Assembly: GCA_011525915.1 (NCBI GenBank)
Contig: WYBM01000026.1
Coordinates: forward strand, 123,567-187,566
Direction of reading: 5' to 3'
Length of the DNA: 64,000 nucleotides
Source of the DNA: Ardenticatenaceae bacterium
GTDB taxonomy: Bacteria > Chloroflexota > Anaerolineae > Promineifilales > Promineifilaceae
Position numbers and translations under genes: made by a program. Below the pieces are notes generated by a model, which worked only from the letters and a program-made list of their open reading frames with translations, searched no databases and was not told the DNA's origin. This document shows positions 16,538 through 24,464 of this stretch, in pieces. Numbering within the stretch: the stretch's first letter is position 1; every line of letters starts with the position of its first letter.

Positions 16538-17392
16538 TTGACCGGGCACAGCGATGGCTTTACACTTACCCCACTTATGAAGGGTACAAGCGTTCATGAA
16601 GGTATTGATTTTTTGGCCGCTGCTGGTCTGAACCTGTTTGCGGTATTCGATGGCACGGCGCTGCCGGCCGCGGTAACGGTCGTCATGGCCCAAAGCGGTG
16701 TACCAGTGGCAGATTACGGCCGTCTTGTTCTTTTGGGGCATGGCGGGCGGCAGTTATGGGCCCAGTTGCAGGCAGTTGGCCCCCAAACGGTTGACCCCGT
16801 TGATCATTACAGCCTGACCATCACCCGCCAATTTATCACCCGTTACCTGGATGACGCCGATCACGTCATGCTCTATCCCCATGAACAGTATGTTATTCCC
16901 CTGTCACTGCTGGGTGAATTGGCTGGGTGGAGCTACCCTTCTCCACTGGGCCAGGGCATTCACCCCACATTTGGCCTGTGGTTTGCTTACCGCACCGCTT
17001 TCTTAACAAATTATGAGTTGGCCACGACAGTAAGGGCCAACGAGGCATTGGCCAACGAGGCGTTGGTCAACGAGGCGTTGGTCAACGAGGCGTTGGCCAG
17101 CGGCCGTGCCCCCTGTGACACCTGCACCCACAAACCATGCCTGACGGCCTGCCCGGCCGGCGCCGTAAGGCCAGACAAATTCGATCTGCTTTCTTGCGCC
17201 GGTTTTCGTGTGGCGGCACACTCCGTTTGCGCCGACCGTTGTCTGGCACGGCTGGCCTGCCCTATTGCCCCGGAACATCGTTACTCACTGGCCCAGATTC
17301 AATACCACTACCGGCACTCGCTGGCCACCATACGCCGCTATCAAGAAAGGGAGCAGGGCAGGCACAAGGCATGTCCCTACCAAAGGTCTTAA
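16538..17392 (+). CDS. 4Fe-4S ferredoxin-type protein, uncharacterised
   Basis: A 284-residue protein with an N-terminal alpha/beta region (HEGIDFLAAAGLNLFAVFD...YGRLVLLGHGGRQLW) and a C-terminal cysteine cluster: CDTCTHKPCLTACP at about 193-206, then C220, C231, C235 and C241 in LLSC, SVCADRC and ACP. These could bind one or two iron-sulfur clusters. The architecture resembles ferredoxin-like relatives of epoxyqueuosine reductase but lacks that enzyme's cobalamin domain. Four 15-bp tandem repeats encode NEALA/NEALV units just before the first cluster. The last ~13 residues are read from a dispersed 58-bp repeat element. The start is uncertain: TTG at 16538 or ATG at 16577. The electron-transfer partner is unknown. 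Confidence 0.65.
   Translation: MTGHSDGFTLTPLMKGTSVHEGIDFLAAAGLNLFAVFDGTALPAAVTVVMAQSGVPVADYGRLVLLGHGGRQLWAQLQAVGPQTVDPVDHYSLTITRQFITRYLDDADHVMLYPHEQYVIPLSLLGELAGWSYPSPLGQGIHPTFGLWFAYRTAFLTNYELATTVRANEALANEALVNEALVNEALASGRAPCDTCTHKPCLTACPAGAVRPDKFDLLSCAGFRVAAHSVCADRCLARLACPIAPEHRYSLAQIQYHYRHSLATIRRYQEREQGRHKACPYQRS
17036..17095. repeat. Four 15-bp in-frame tandem repeats
   Basis: The unit GCCAACGAGGCGTTG is repeated four times with one or two substitutions. It encodes NEALANEALVNEALVNEAL in the Fe-S protein linker and looks like recent slippage expansion. Confidence 0.9.
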
Positions 17393-17410
17393 AACTTCTA
17401 AAACAGCGTC
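17353..17410. repeat. 58-bp dispersed hairpin element, copy A
   Basis: Matches 50513-50570 at about 50 of 58 positions with no gaps. It begins GCAGGGCAGGCACAAGGC, whose arms can pair with the following GTCCC region as in REP/hairpin elements. It supplies the C-terminal codons and stop of the Fe-S protein gene. Confidence 0.75.
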
Positions 17411-17467
17411 TTTACACGACACTGTGAACGCTTTATAAGCATTATCCGGGCTTAAGCGGGTCTACCT

Positions 17468-18628
17468 ATGACAATTCATATTGATGAGATGTATCTGGCT
17501 TCTACGCTGTCCCAATTGGTGCAGATTGATTCCACCAATCCATCGCTGTCCCCAGACGGCGCCGGGGAAACAGAGATTGCCGCGTTTGTGGCGGACGCGC
17601 TGCGTGAGATAGGGTTGGAGGTTTCAGCCTGGGAAATTGTGCCGGGGCGATGGAACGTCATCGGCAAATTAGCAGGCGCGGGCCACGGCCGTTCCTTGCT
17701 CTGGAATGCCCACATGGATACGGTAGGGGTAACGGGCATGGCCGAGCCGTTTTCGGGAGCATTGCGCGACGGCCGTCTCTATGGTCGGGGCAGTTATGAT
17801 ATGAAAGGGAGCCTGGCCGCTATGCTGGCGGCCGCCCACGCATTGATGGCTGCCGGCGTCAGGTTAAACGGCGATCTATTGGTAACGGCCGTGGCCGATG
17901 AAGAGCATGCCAGCCTGGGCGCCGATGATCTGGTAACGCGGGGTATTTATGCTGACGCGGCCATTGTCACTGAGCCCACTGACCTGGCCGTCTGCCGGGC
18001 ACATCGCGGCTTCATTTGGTATAACCTAGAGACCTTAGGCCGGGCAGCCCATGGCAGCCGCTTTCGAGAAGGCATTGACGCCAACATGCACATGGGGCGC
18101 TTTTTGGCAGAACTGGAAAAACTGTCACAAGAACTGCGGCAGCGGCCGTCTCACCCTCTGGTAGACGTGCCTTCCTTACACGCCGCCACGCTGCAGGGTG
18201 GCACGGAACTCAGCGTCTACGCGGCCCACTGCCGGCTACAAGTTGAACGGCGTACCATACCTGGTGAAACGGTGCCTCAGGCCACCGCCGAACTGCAAAC
18301 CATTATTGATACTCTCAGTGAGAAGGATGCCACCTTCCAGGCCACTGTCACGCCCTTTTTCAGCCGGGAGCCTTTTGCCGTGGCTGAAGATGCTGATATT
18401 GTACGCCTGGTACACCATCTGGCGGAAAAGCGGCTTAAGCGCCCACCGGCACACATCGGCCAATCATTTTGGACAGACGCAGCCATCTTTGCCGCCGCCG
18501 GTATGGAAACAGTGCTCATCGGCCCGACGGGGCATGGCCTGCACAGCGCCGAGGAATGGGTAGATGTGGATTCAGTCGTGGATCTGGCGTATATTCTGGC
18601 AGACACGGCCGTCAATTATTGTCGTTAA
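17468..18628 (+). CDS. M20-family metallopeptidase (ArgE/DapE/CPG2-like)
   Basis: A 386-residue zinc-dependent amidohydrolase/exopeptidase. Metal and catalytic residues are visible: NAHMDTVG (His and Asp), GRGSYDMKGS (bridging Asp), VADEEHASLG (catalytic Glu and metal Glu), VTEPTD and a late GPTGHGLHSAEEWVD (His). The dimerisation domain contains the usual AAHGSRFREGIDA. Family members cleave acetylornithine, succinyl-diaminopimelate, carboxypeptidase G2 substrates or dipeptides; this sequence alone does not separate them. It is followed 18 bp later by a TPR membrane protein on the same strand. Confidence 0.9.
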   Translation: MTIHIDEMYLASTLSQLVQIDSTNPSLSPDGAGETEIAAFVADALREIGLEVSAWEIVPGRWNVIGKLAGAGHGRSLLWNAHMDTVGVTGMAEPFSGALRDGRLYGRGSYDMKGSLAAMLAAAHALMAAGVRLNGDLLVTAVADEEHASLGADDLVTRGIYADAAIVTEPTDLAVCRAHRGFIWYNLETLGRAAHGSRFREGIDANMHMGRFLAELEKLSQELRQRPSHPLVDVPSLHAATLQGGTELSVYAAHCRLQVERRTIPGETVPQATAELQTIIDTLSEKDATFQATVTPFFSREPFAVAEDADIVRLVHHLAEKRLKRPPAHIGQSFWTDAAIFAAAGMETVLIGPTGHGLHSAEEWVDVDSVVDLAYILADTAVNYCR

Positions 18629-18646
18629 AGGACACTTCGTTGCATT

Positions 18647-19648
18647 ATGATGAATGATCCTCAGCCCTCCCCTCCCAAACCCGTTTCTACACACAGCCTC
18701 AGCCGGAAGGAACTGCGCACCAGTATCTGGCTGCCCATACTCAGTGCGCTGGGGCTGGTAACCCTGGCTGCCATTGTGGGGGTGTTTATGCCCAATGCGT
18801 TTGCCGCCGGGCTGGCCATAGCCATTTGCCTGGGGCTGGTGGCTTTTTTGTGGTACTGGCTGCGCCACCAGCCGATCAAACGGCGGCTTACGGCCGTGCT
18901 GCTGGCCATTCCGGCGCTGCTGGGGGTGAGCGTAGGGGTGAGCGACGGCCGTCTGGGACCCATCATATTTGGCATGGGCGTCACCGGGCTACTGCTTATC
19001 ATCCAGCGCGCTGTTAGCATCCCCATCTCTTACCGCTTTGCTGCCCGTCGCTTTCAAAACGGCAGCTACGAGGATGCACTCATCCTGGTAGACAAAGCCA
19101 TTGCCGCCCGACCCGATTTTTGGGAATCTTACCAGCTCAAAGCGCTTATCTTCCTGGCCCAAATGGACTTCCCCCGCGCCGAACGTGCGGCCAAAGCGGC
19201 CATGGAGGTCAACCCCAAAACCGATGCCGCGGCCAACACCCTGGGGCAAATCTACCTGGCGCAGGCCCAATTTGCCCCGGCCAGGCAGGTGTACATCCAG
19301 GCTGTTGAGCAAAATCCTGACCACGCCCTGCACTGGTATCATCTGGGTTTATGTTACTATCGCCTGGGCGAAACAGAAGCCGCCGCCGAATCGCTGGCGG
19401 CGGCCATCAAACGCGCGCCTCACATTCTAGAGTACGAGCTGCTGGCTCATTACTACCTGTGGCGCTGTCTGGCACAACTAGGCCAGAACAGCCTGGCCAG
19501 CGACGTTCACACCAAGATGCAAAAATTTGCCGCCGGCCTGCCGCTCTTACAAGAGCGGCTAACGCATCAGGCTGACACACCCCACCTCTCTTTCCTCCGC
19601 GCCGATCTGGCCGACCTGGCACAACAGGTGGCCGATTCCCCACCATAG
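18647..19648 (+). CDS. Membrane protein with TPR domain
   Basis: A 333-residue protein with about four transmembrane helices in the first 122 residues (approximately 27-49, 51-72, 81-98 and 103-122), then a soluble TPR domain at 130-300. Typical TPR patterns include NGSYEDALILVDKAIAARPDFWESYQLKALIFLAQMDFPRAERAAKAAMEVNP. The role is unknown; TPRs suggest assembly of a protein complex at the membrane. It is probably co-transcribed with the upstream M20 peptidase (18 bp gap) and converges on leuS. The 81-bp convergent gap after it holds two octamer copies and no obvious U-tract terminator. Confidence 0.75.
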   Translation: MMNDPQPSPPKPVSTHSLSRKELRTSIWLPILSALGLVTLAAIVGVFMPNAFAAGLAIAICLGLVAFLWYWLRHQPIKRRLTAVLLAIPALLGVSVGVSDGRLGPIIFGMGVTGLLLIIQRAVSIPISYRFAARRFQNGSYEDALILVDKAIAARPDFWESYQLKALIFLAQMDFPRAERAAKAAMEVNPKTDAAANTLGQIYLAQAQFAPARQVYIQAVEQNPDHALHWYHLGLCYYRLGETEAAAESLAAAIKRAPHILEYELLAHYYLWRCLAQLGQNSLASDVHTKMQKFAAGLPLLQERLTHQADTPHLSFLRADLADLAQQVADSPP

Positions 19649-19729
19649 GTAGACACGGCCGTCACCCCTTTATCTAGCAAACGGCATCTAGCAGCAGACG
19701 ACGGCCGTGGCACTGTTCGCCTATACTTC

Positions 19730-22177
19730 TCACACCACAATATTCACCAGTTTACCGCGCACCACAATAACCTTGCGAGGTTGTTTGCCCTCCAGCCAAC
19801 CCTGCGCTTTATCTGAACTCAGGGCAATTTGTTTCACGGCCTCGTCGTCCAGGCCAGCCGCTACGTCCAGCTTGTCACGCACGCGGCCGTTCACCTGCAC
19901 AACCAGCGTTATGGTGTCTTCTTTGGCTACGGCTTCATCCCAAACCGGCCAGGGCTGCTGGTGGATGCTGTAAGCCTGGCCGCGCCGGGCCCATAACTCC
20001 TCGGTAATGTGCGGGGCTATGGGGGCCAACAACAGCAGCAGGGTATCTACGGCTTCATTCCAGGCGGCCTGGCTGACGTTGGCTGCTTTACGGGCCTCCG
20101 TGAGGGCATTACGCAGTTCCATAATGGCGGCCACGGCCGTATTAAAGGAAAAGCTTTCCATGTCCTCTGTCACTTTGCGGATGACCTGGTGGGTTTTACG
20201 GCGCAGCGTGCGGGTGGCAGCGGCCTCTTCGGTGTGAGGGGTGTAGACGGCCGTGCCTAGCTCCCACACGTCGTTCAGCAGGCGCTGCGGCCCTTTGATG
20301 CCATCATAATTCCAGGGACCACCCTGATCCCAGCGGGCAAAAAACATCAGATAGGTGCGCACCGTATCTGCGCCATATTTTTGCACCAGGGCATCTGGGG
20401 CTACCACGTTGCCGCGCGACTTAGACATCTTCTCACCGTCTTCACCCAGCACCATGCCCTGGTTATACAGGCGCATCATAGGCTCATCAAACGTTACCAA
20501 CCCCATTTCACGCATCGCCTTCGTGAAAAAGCGGGTGTAAATCAGGTGCATGGTGGCGTGTTCAATACCACCGGTATACTGGTCCACGGGCAGCCAGTAG
20601 GTCCCTTCTTCGGGGTCAAAGGGGTGACGGTCATCGTGGGGGCTGAGGTAACGATATTGGTACCAGCTGGAGCACATGAAGGTGTCCATGGTATCCGTTT
20701 CACGCAGGGCGGGTTGGCCGCACAATGGGCATTCGGTGTGAATGAATTCTTCGTGGAACTTCAGCGGACTTTCGCCCGTGGGCATAAATTCTACATCTTC
20801 CGGCAGCATGACGGGCAGCTGCTCATCGGGCACCGGCACAGCCCCATGTTCTGGGCAATACACCACAGGAATGGGCGCACCCCAATAACGCTGGCGGCTG
20901 ATCAGCCAATCACGTAGGCGATAATTAACAGCACCTTTGCCTATGCCCTTTTCTTCCAGCCAGGCAGTCACCTTGCCAATGGCTTCAGCCACGGCCGTGC
21001 CGCTGAAGGCACCTGAATTCACCAGATGGCCTTCGGTTTTGGAAGTGTATGCCGCTCCCAGTTCACCATCGGTGTCAGAGCGCCCCGGCATCCGAATGAC
21101 TTCTACAATATCCAGACCAAACTTGCGGGCAAACTCAAAGTCACGCTCATCATGGGCGGGCACAGCCATGATCGCCCCGGAACCGTAACTCATCAGCACA
21201 TAGTCGGCAATCCAGATGGGAATGCGCGCCTGGTTGACGGGGTTAATGGCGTAAGCGCCGGTGAAGACGCCAGTTTTTTCACGGTCGGCCGTTTCCCGGT
21301 CAATATCTGTCAGGTGCTGCGCCTGCTCGATGTACGTGTCTACCGCACCGCGCTGCGCCGCGCTGGTGATCTTGTCCACCAGGGGATGTTCCGGGGCCAA
21401 CACCATAAAGGTGGCCCCCCACAGCGTATCGGGCCGGGTGGTGAAAATCTCAATGGGGTCACCCTGTTCCGTGTGAAAGGTGACATCGGCGCCGGTAGAA
21501 CGGCCGATCCAGTTAGTTTGCATCACCTTCACCCGTTCCGGCCACTCAATCTGGCTGAAGTCCAACAGTTCTTCAGCGTAATCGGTGGTCTTAAAAAACC
21601 ACTGTTCCAAATCTTTTTTGATAACGGGTGTGCCACATCGTTCACAGTGACGGTCTTCGCCCCATACCTGCTCACGGGCCAGGGTGGTGTTACAGAGTGG
21701 GCAAAAGTCCACGGCCGACAGCTTACGGTAGGCTAATCCCATAGCCATCAACTTCTTGAAGAACCACTGTGTCCATTTGTAATAGGCCGGGTCAGCCGAA
21801 ACGGCTGCCCGTTCCCAGTCAAACATGGCCCCCATGCTGCGCAGTTGGCGGCGCATACGCTCAATATTGGCGTAGGTCCATTTGGCGGGGTGGGTGCGGT
21901 TTTTGATGGCGGCGTTTTCGGCCGGCAGGCCAAAGGCATCAAAGCCCATAGGGAAGAGCACATTGTACCCCTTCATACGCATATAACGCGCCCGGGCGTC
22001 AGACGGCGTCATGGCATACCAATGCCCGATGTGCAAATCGCCTGATGGGTAGGGCAGCATGGTCAAGGCGTAGTGTTTTGGCCGGCTCTTATCAATGACC
22101 TGCCGATACAGTTCTGTTTCTTCCCACCTTTTTTGCCATTTGGCTTCAATTTCGTTCGGGTTGTATGTATTGCTCAT
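19730..22177 (-). CDS. leuS: Leucine--tRNA ligase
   Basis: Attaches leucine to tRNA-Leu. The 815-residue bacterial-type class I enzyme has the HIGH motif (DLHIGHWYAM, about 49-52) and KMSKS (EKMSKSRGNVV, about 583). A zinc knuckle is present at CPLCNTTLAREQVWGEDRHCERCG, and the inserted editing domain carries FTTRPDTLWGATFMVLAPEHP and the conserved Asp in AVPAHDERD. The C-terminus ends in a VNGRVRDKLDV-type domain. It lies 102 bp downstream of the EAD membrane protein and about 1.2 kb downstream of a T-box module, the kind of element that often controls aminoacyl-tRNA synthetase genes, so the EAD gene sits between them. Confidence 0.97.
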   Translation of the reverse strand: MSNTYNPNEIEAKWQKRWEETELYRQVIDKSRPKHYALTMLPYPSGDLHIGHWYAMTPSDARARYMRMKGYNVLFPMGFDAFGLPAENAAIKNRTHPAKWTYANIERMRRQLRSMGAMFDWERAAVSADPAYYKWTQWFFKKLMAMGLAYRKLSAVDFCPLCNTTLAREQVWGEDRHCERCGTPVIKKDLEQWFFKTTDYAEELLDFSQIEWPERVKVMQTNWIGRSTGADVTFHTEQGDPIEIFTTRPDTLWGATFMVLAPEHPLVDKITSAAQRGAVDTYIEQAQHLTDIDRETADREKTGVFTGAYAINPVNQARIPIWIADYVLMSYGSGAIMAVPAHDERDFEFARKFGLDIVEVIRMPGRSDTDGELGAAYTSKTEGHLVNSGAFSGTAVAEAIGKVTAWLEEKGIGKGAVNYRLRDWLISRQRYWGAPIPVVYCPEHGAVPVPDEQLPVMLPEDVEFMPTGESPLKFHEEFIHTECPLCGQPALRETDTMDTFMCSSWYQYRYLSPHDDRHPFDPEEGTYWLPVDQYTGGIEHATMHLIYTRFFTKAMREMGLVTFDEPMMRLYNQGMVLGEDGEKMSKSRGNVVAPDALVQKYGADTVRTYLMFFARWDQGGPWNYDGIKGPQRLLNDVWELGTAVYTPHTEEAAATRTLRRKTHQVIRKVTEDMESFSFNTAVAAIMELRNALTEARKAANVSQAAWNEAVDTLLLLLAPIAPHITEELWARRGQAYSIHQQPWPVWDEAVAKEDTITLVVQVNGRVRDKLDVAAGLDDEAVKQIALSSDKAQGWLEGKQPRKVIVVRGKLVNIVV

Positions 22178-22279
22178 AAGTCACTTTTCCCTGAAAACAG
22201 ATCGTCAATTTTTATTATGATTGTCTTAAGGCGACGAGCACTTGGGGAAGTGCCGGCCACCCTTCACCTGCTCACGCCA

Positions 22280-23302
22280 TTATCGCGGCGCACAAATGAC
22301 CAGCTCATAGACCCAGCCGGATCTGACGGAAAAACGCTGTGGCGGGTTAAGCGGTTGGCCGTTAAGGGTCACGGCCGTGTCTGCTGACATTTCACCTAGT
22401 TCCACCTGCGCCAGACCAATGCCGGGCATAGGCTGTGGCAGCCGCAGTACCATCATCCCACCCCGTGTCATGGTCAACTCATAGATACCCTCGCCGGTGA
22501 TAATGGGCACCATAATCGCCTCTGCTGGCGGAATGGCCTGCGGCAAAGAGAGAAGCGATTTAACAGCATCAGGTGCGGGGATCGGCAGCGGTTCAGCACA
22601 CTGGTTATGTACCATCAGCTCTGGCTGCCGGCTGCGCCAGACAACGACACCCACAAGCACCAGAACGGCGATCAGCAAGATGCCGATCACAATTTTTACA
22701 CCGGGGGAGAGGCCGCCAGCGATAGCCGTGGTGGTTGTACGTGTGGCTATGCCCATGACGGCCGTTTGCCACCGTAGCTGCGCCGCTGGCGACAGTTTTA
22801 CATAGGGCGTCACGGCGATGATCTCGTAATCATCCAACTGGTAAGGCAGCGAAAGGGCTACCAACTTCCCTGCCTCTCTAGGTGGCAGCCCCAGCAGCAC
22901 CTTCAGACTGCCGGGTGCCGTGGCAATAATCATCACCTCGTCCGTAGAGATACCCAGCAGTTCGGCCAGCTTTTGTTTCAGATCTGGCCGGCTTTTAATT
23001 TTGTCATTAGACAGCACAATCTGGACTTTTTCATGGGACCGGCAGCGGGAAACCTGGGCTAACACCTGCGTCAGCCACTCATCCGGCCGCACTTTAACCA
23101 TGGCGGCCACCAGGCAGCCCATTTTGTCATGCCGCTCAAAATAGGCGATCAGCTCTCGTGATAATTCACTTTTGGTGGCATGGGGGAACACTTCATAATC
23201 CAGACCCAGGTCAAAACAAAGCGTTTTCATCTCATCCAGATTAAACCGTTCCGCCAAAAACTCACGCAGTTGTGCTCGATCTTCGCTATTGAGTTGAGGC
23301 AC
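22280..23302 (-). CDS. Membrane protein with N-terminal effector-associated domain (EAD)
   Basis: A 340-residue protein. Residues 8-75 are an EAD-type helical domain (LCFDLGLDYEVFP, ELIAYFERHDKMGCLVAAM, RP) matching the C-terminal domain of the TIR protein at 3769-4473. Residues 90-170 form a second alpha/beta region (VMIIATAPGSLKVLLGLPPREAGKLVAL). One transmembrane helix at about 203-222 leads to a ~115-residue extracytoplasmic domain. In known EAD systems such proteins act as sensors or partners that recruit effectors by EAD-EAD contact; that role here is inference. The start is GTG with a GAGG ribosome site. It lies between a T-box module and leuS on the same strand, an unusual setting. 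Confidence 0.75.
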   Translation of the reverse strand: MPQLNSEDRAQLREFLAERFNLDEMKTLCFDLGLDYEVFPHATKSELSRELIAYFERHDKMGCLVAAMVKVRPDEWLTQVLAQVSRCRSHEKVQIVLSNDKIKSRPDLKQKLAELLGISTDEVMIIATAPGSLKVLLGLPPREAGKLVALSLPYQLDDYEIIAVTPYVKLSPAAQLRWQTAVMGIATRTTTTAIAGGLSPGVKIVIGILLIAVLVLVGVVVWRSRQPELMVHNQCAEPLPIPAPDAVKSLLSLPQAIPPAEAIMVPIITGEGIYELTMTRGGMMVLRLPQPMPGIGLAQVELGEMSADTAVTLNGQPLNPPQRFSVRSGWVYELVICAPR

Positions 23303-23320
23303 GTTACCTCGCTGATAATG

Positions 23321-23373
23321 CCCGGCACGCCTATTAACAACCTGTCATCCAGAGCCGTTTTCAGCGTGCCGGG
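23321..23373. other. Leader inverted repeat upstream of the EAD gene
   Basis: CCCGGCACGC (23321-23330) and GCGTGCCGGG (23364-23373) are perfect 10-bp arms around a 33-base loop. They lie between the T-box terminator and the EAD gene's GTG start. The stem would form in the read-through mRNA just ahead of the ribosome site. Confidence 0.55.
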
Positions 23374-23386
23374 TACTGCTGCCAAT

Positions 23387-23440
23387 AAAAAAACCCCTTT
23401 TCGCTCAGAGACGAAAGGGGCTTCCGCGGTACCACTCTGT
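23387..23440 (-). promoter_or_regulatory. T-box antiterminator/terminator module, Stem I not visible
   Basis: On the minus strand AGAGTGGTACCGCGG (23438-23424) matches the T-box core that pairs with the NCCA end of an uncharged tRNA. CGTCTCT (23413-23407) can pair with AGAG to close the antiterminator. The alternative is an intrinsic terminator, CCCCTTTCG against CGAAAAGGGG, followed by seven T. The usual upstream Stem I with its specifier loop is absent: only about 20 bases separate the module from a tRNA-Ala gene. Downstream genes are the EAD membrane protein and then leuS. Confidence 0.75.
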
Positions 23441-23460
23441 TTGATGGTATAAATTCTTAG

Positions 23461-23533
<73 letters not shown>

Positions 23534-23640
23534 ATATAACAACGGAATGGAATTTTATGCCAAAGCGCCGGTTGGTGCAATGCCTATTCCAAACCAAAAC
23601 CATCCACTTGAGTACGTAACGGGTACGGCCGTCGCCGACT

Positions 23641-23790
23641 ACTTGATAGTCAGTATTCAGTGACTAGTGATCAGTGTTCAGTGATCAGTGTTCAGTAGGG
23701 CCTACCGCTAGTCAATGTCCACTGAAAACTGGTTACTGACTTCTGATTACTGGTACTAGTGGTCAGTATTCAGTGACTGGATACTGTTTA
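23641..23790. repeat. (TCAGTNN)n heptad repeat cluster, locus 1
   Basis: The 305-bp gap between the two tRNA-Ala genes is mostly degenerate TCAGTNN heptads on one side (TCAGTGATCAGTGTTCAGTG...) and ACTGANN-type words on the other, able to fold into a long hairpin. One ACGGCCGT octamer lies near 23625. No coding potential is seen. Confidence 0.75.
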
Positions 23791-23838
23791 CTATTTTCAC
23801 CGGCGCAGCTCACAGCCTTTATAGTTCAATTGTAAAGG

Positions 23839-23911
<73 letters not shown>

Positions 23912-24026
23912 AAAACCACACCTGGGCATCAGGCGAACGGAATAGTAGCCCAGCCCACAGACGTTGTCAAGCAAAAATTCCAGACTATACTTCTTTAGAG
24001 TAACCAACACTTTATGGAGGTAACCT

Positions 24027-24302
24027 ATGGATAAAAAATACAACATCTCATTAGAATACTGTGTGCCCTGAGACTATAGCGCACGCGCCGTCCGTGTGGC
24101 GGACGATATTCTCACCAATTACCAGCACATGGTTAACAAATTCATCTTCATTACTGGTTCAAAAGGGGCCTTCGAATTTAAGGTAGATGACGAACTGCTC
24201 TTTTCTAAAAAGGGATTGAGCCGGCACGCTAATCCTGGCGAGATTTTAGAGCTGTTCAAAGAATATATTGGTCCCGGTGTAGAACCCTATCCACGTGATT
24301 AA
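24027..24302 (+). CDS. SelW/Rdx-family selenoprotein with in-frame UGA (Sec)
   Basis: Small thioredoxin-fold redox protein of 91 residues if the TGA at 24069-24071 is read as selenocysteine. Translation starts at an ATG with GGAGGT five bases upstream and gives ISLEYCVP-U-DYSARAVRVADDIL..., placing Sec at residue 15 in a CxxU motif. That is the redox motif and position typical of SelW/SelT/SelH (Rdx) proteins. The downstream part has the family pattern GAFEFKVDDELLFSKK...PGEILELF. A candidate bacterial SECIS hairpin begins at the UGA. A stop-codon reading would leave a meaningless 14-residue peptide and an open frame without a ribosome site. Ordinary gene calling would miss the N-terminal third. 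No Sec synthesis genes lie in the window, so the host's ability to insert Sec is assumed. Confidence 0.82.
24069..24114 (+). promoter_or_regulatory. Candidate bacterial SECIS element
   Basis: TGAGACTAT (24069-24077) pairs with ATATTCTCA (24106-24114) at 8 of 9 positions. After an 11-base 5' bulge, CGTCCG (24089-24094) pairs perfectly with CGGACG (24100-24105) around the loop TGTGG. The loop begins 23 bases after the UGA and has G in its first two positions, as reported for bacterial SECIS elements. Alternative pairings of the bulge exist. Confidence 0.65.
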
Positions 24303-24343
24303 CTGCGGTGATGGGTAACGGCCTGGTACCAGTAATCAGAACT

Positions 24344-24420
24344 CCGTCATCCGTTTTCAGCAGGCTATTTTCAGAGACAGGCCAACACTGAAAACTGTAT
24401 ACTGATCACTGAAAACTGAT
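24344..24420. repeat. Left 77-bp inverted repeat flanking the hydrolase gene (heptad locus 2)
   Basis: Matches the reverse complement of 25093-25169 at 73 of 77 positions without gaps; weaker similarity extends outward to about 24327. Its inner end is the heptad stretch ACTGATCACTGAAAACTGAT, which also occurs near 56190. Confidence 0.9.
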
Positions 24421-24437
24421 ACTAGGAGGTTTGGGCC

Positions 24438-24464
24438 GTGGATACCCAGCACGACAAGACATGA
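24438..24464 (+). CDS. Possible 8-codon leader ORF
   Basis: GTG GAT ACC CAG CAC GAC AAG ACA TGA has a perfect AGGAGGT ribosome site 7 bases upstream (24424-24430). Its TGA overlaps the hydrolase ATG (ATGA at 24461-24464). The hydrolase has no ribosome site of its own, so this mini-ORF may deliver ribosomes to it. Not recognisable as a protein. Confidence 0.4.
   Translation: MDTQHDKT

Noticed and set aside
24096..24302. Stand-alone 68-residue plus-strand ORF
   Set aside because: It is the downstream part of the selenoprotein; it starts with GTG without a ribosome site and lacks the CxxU motif.
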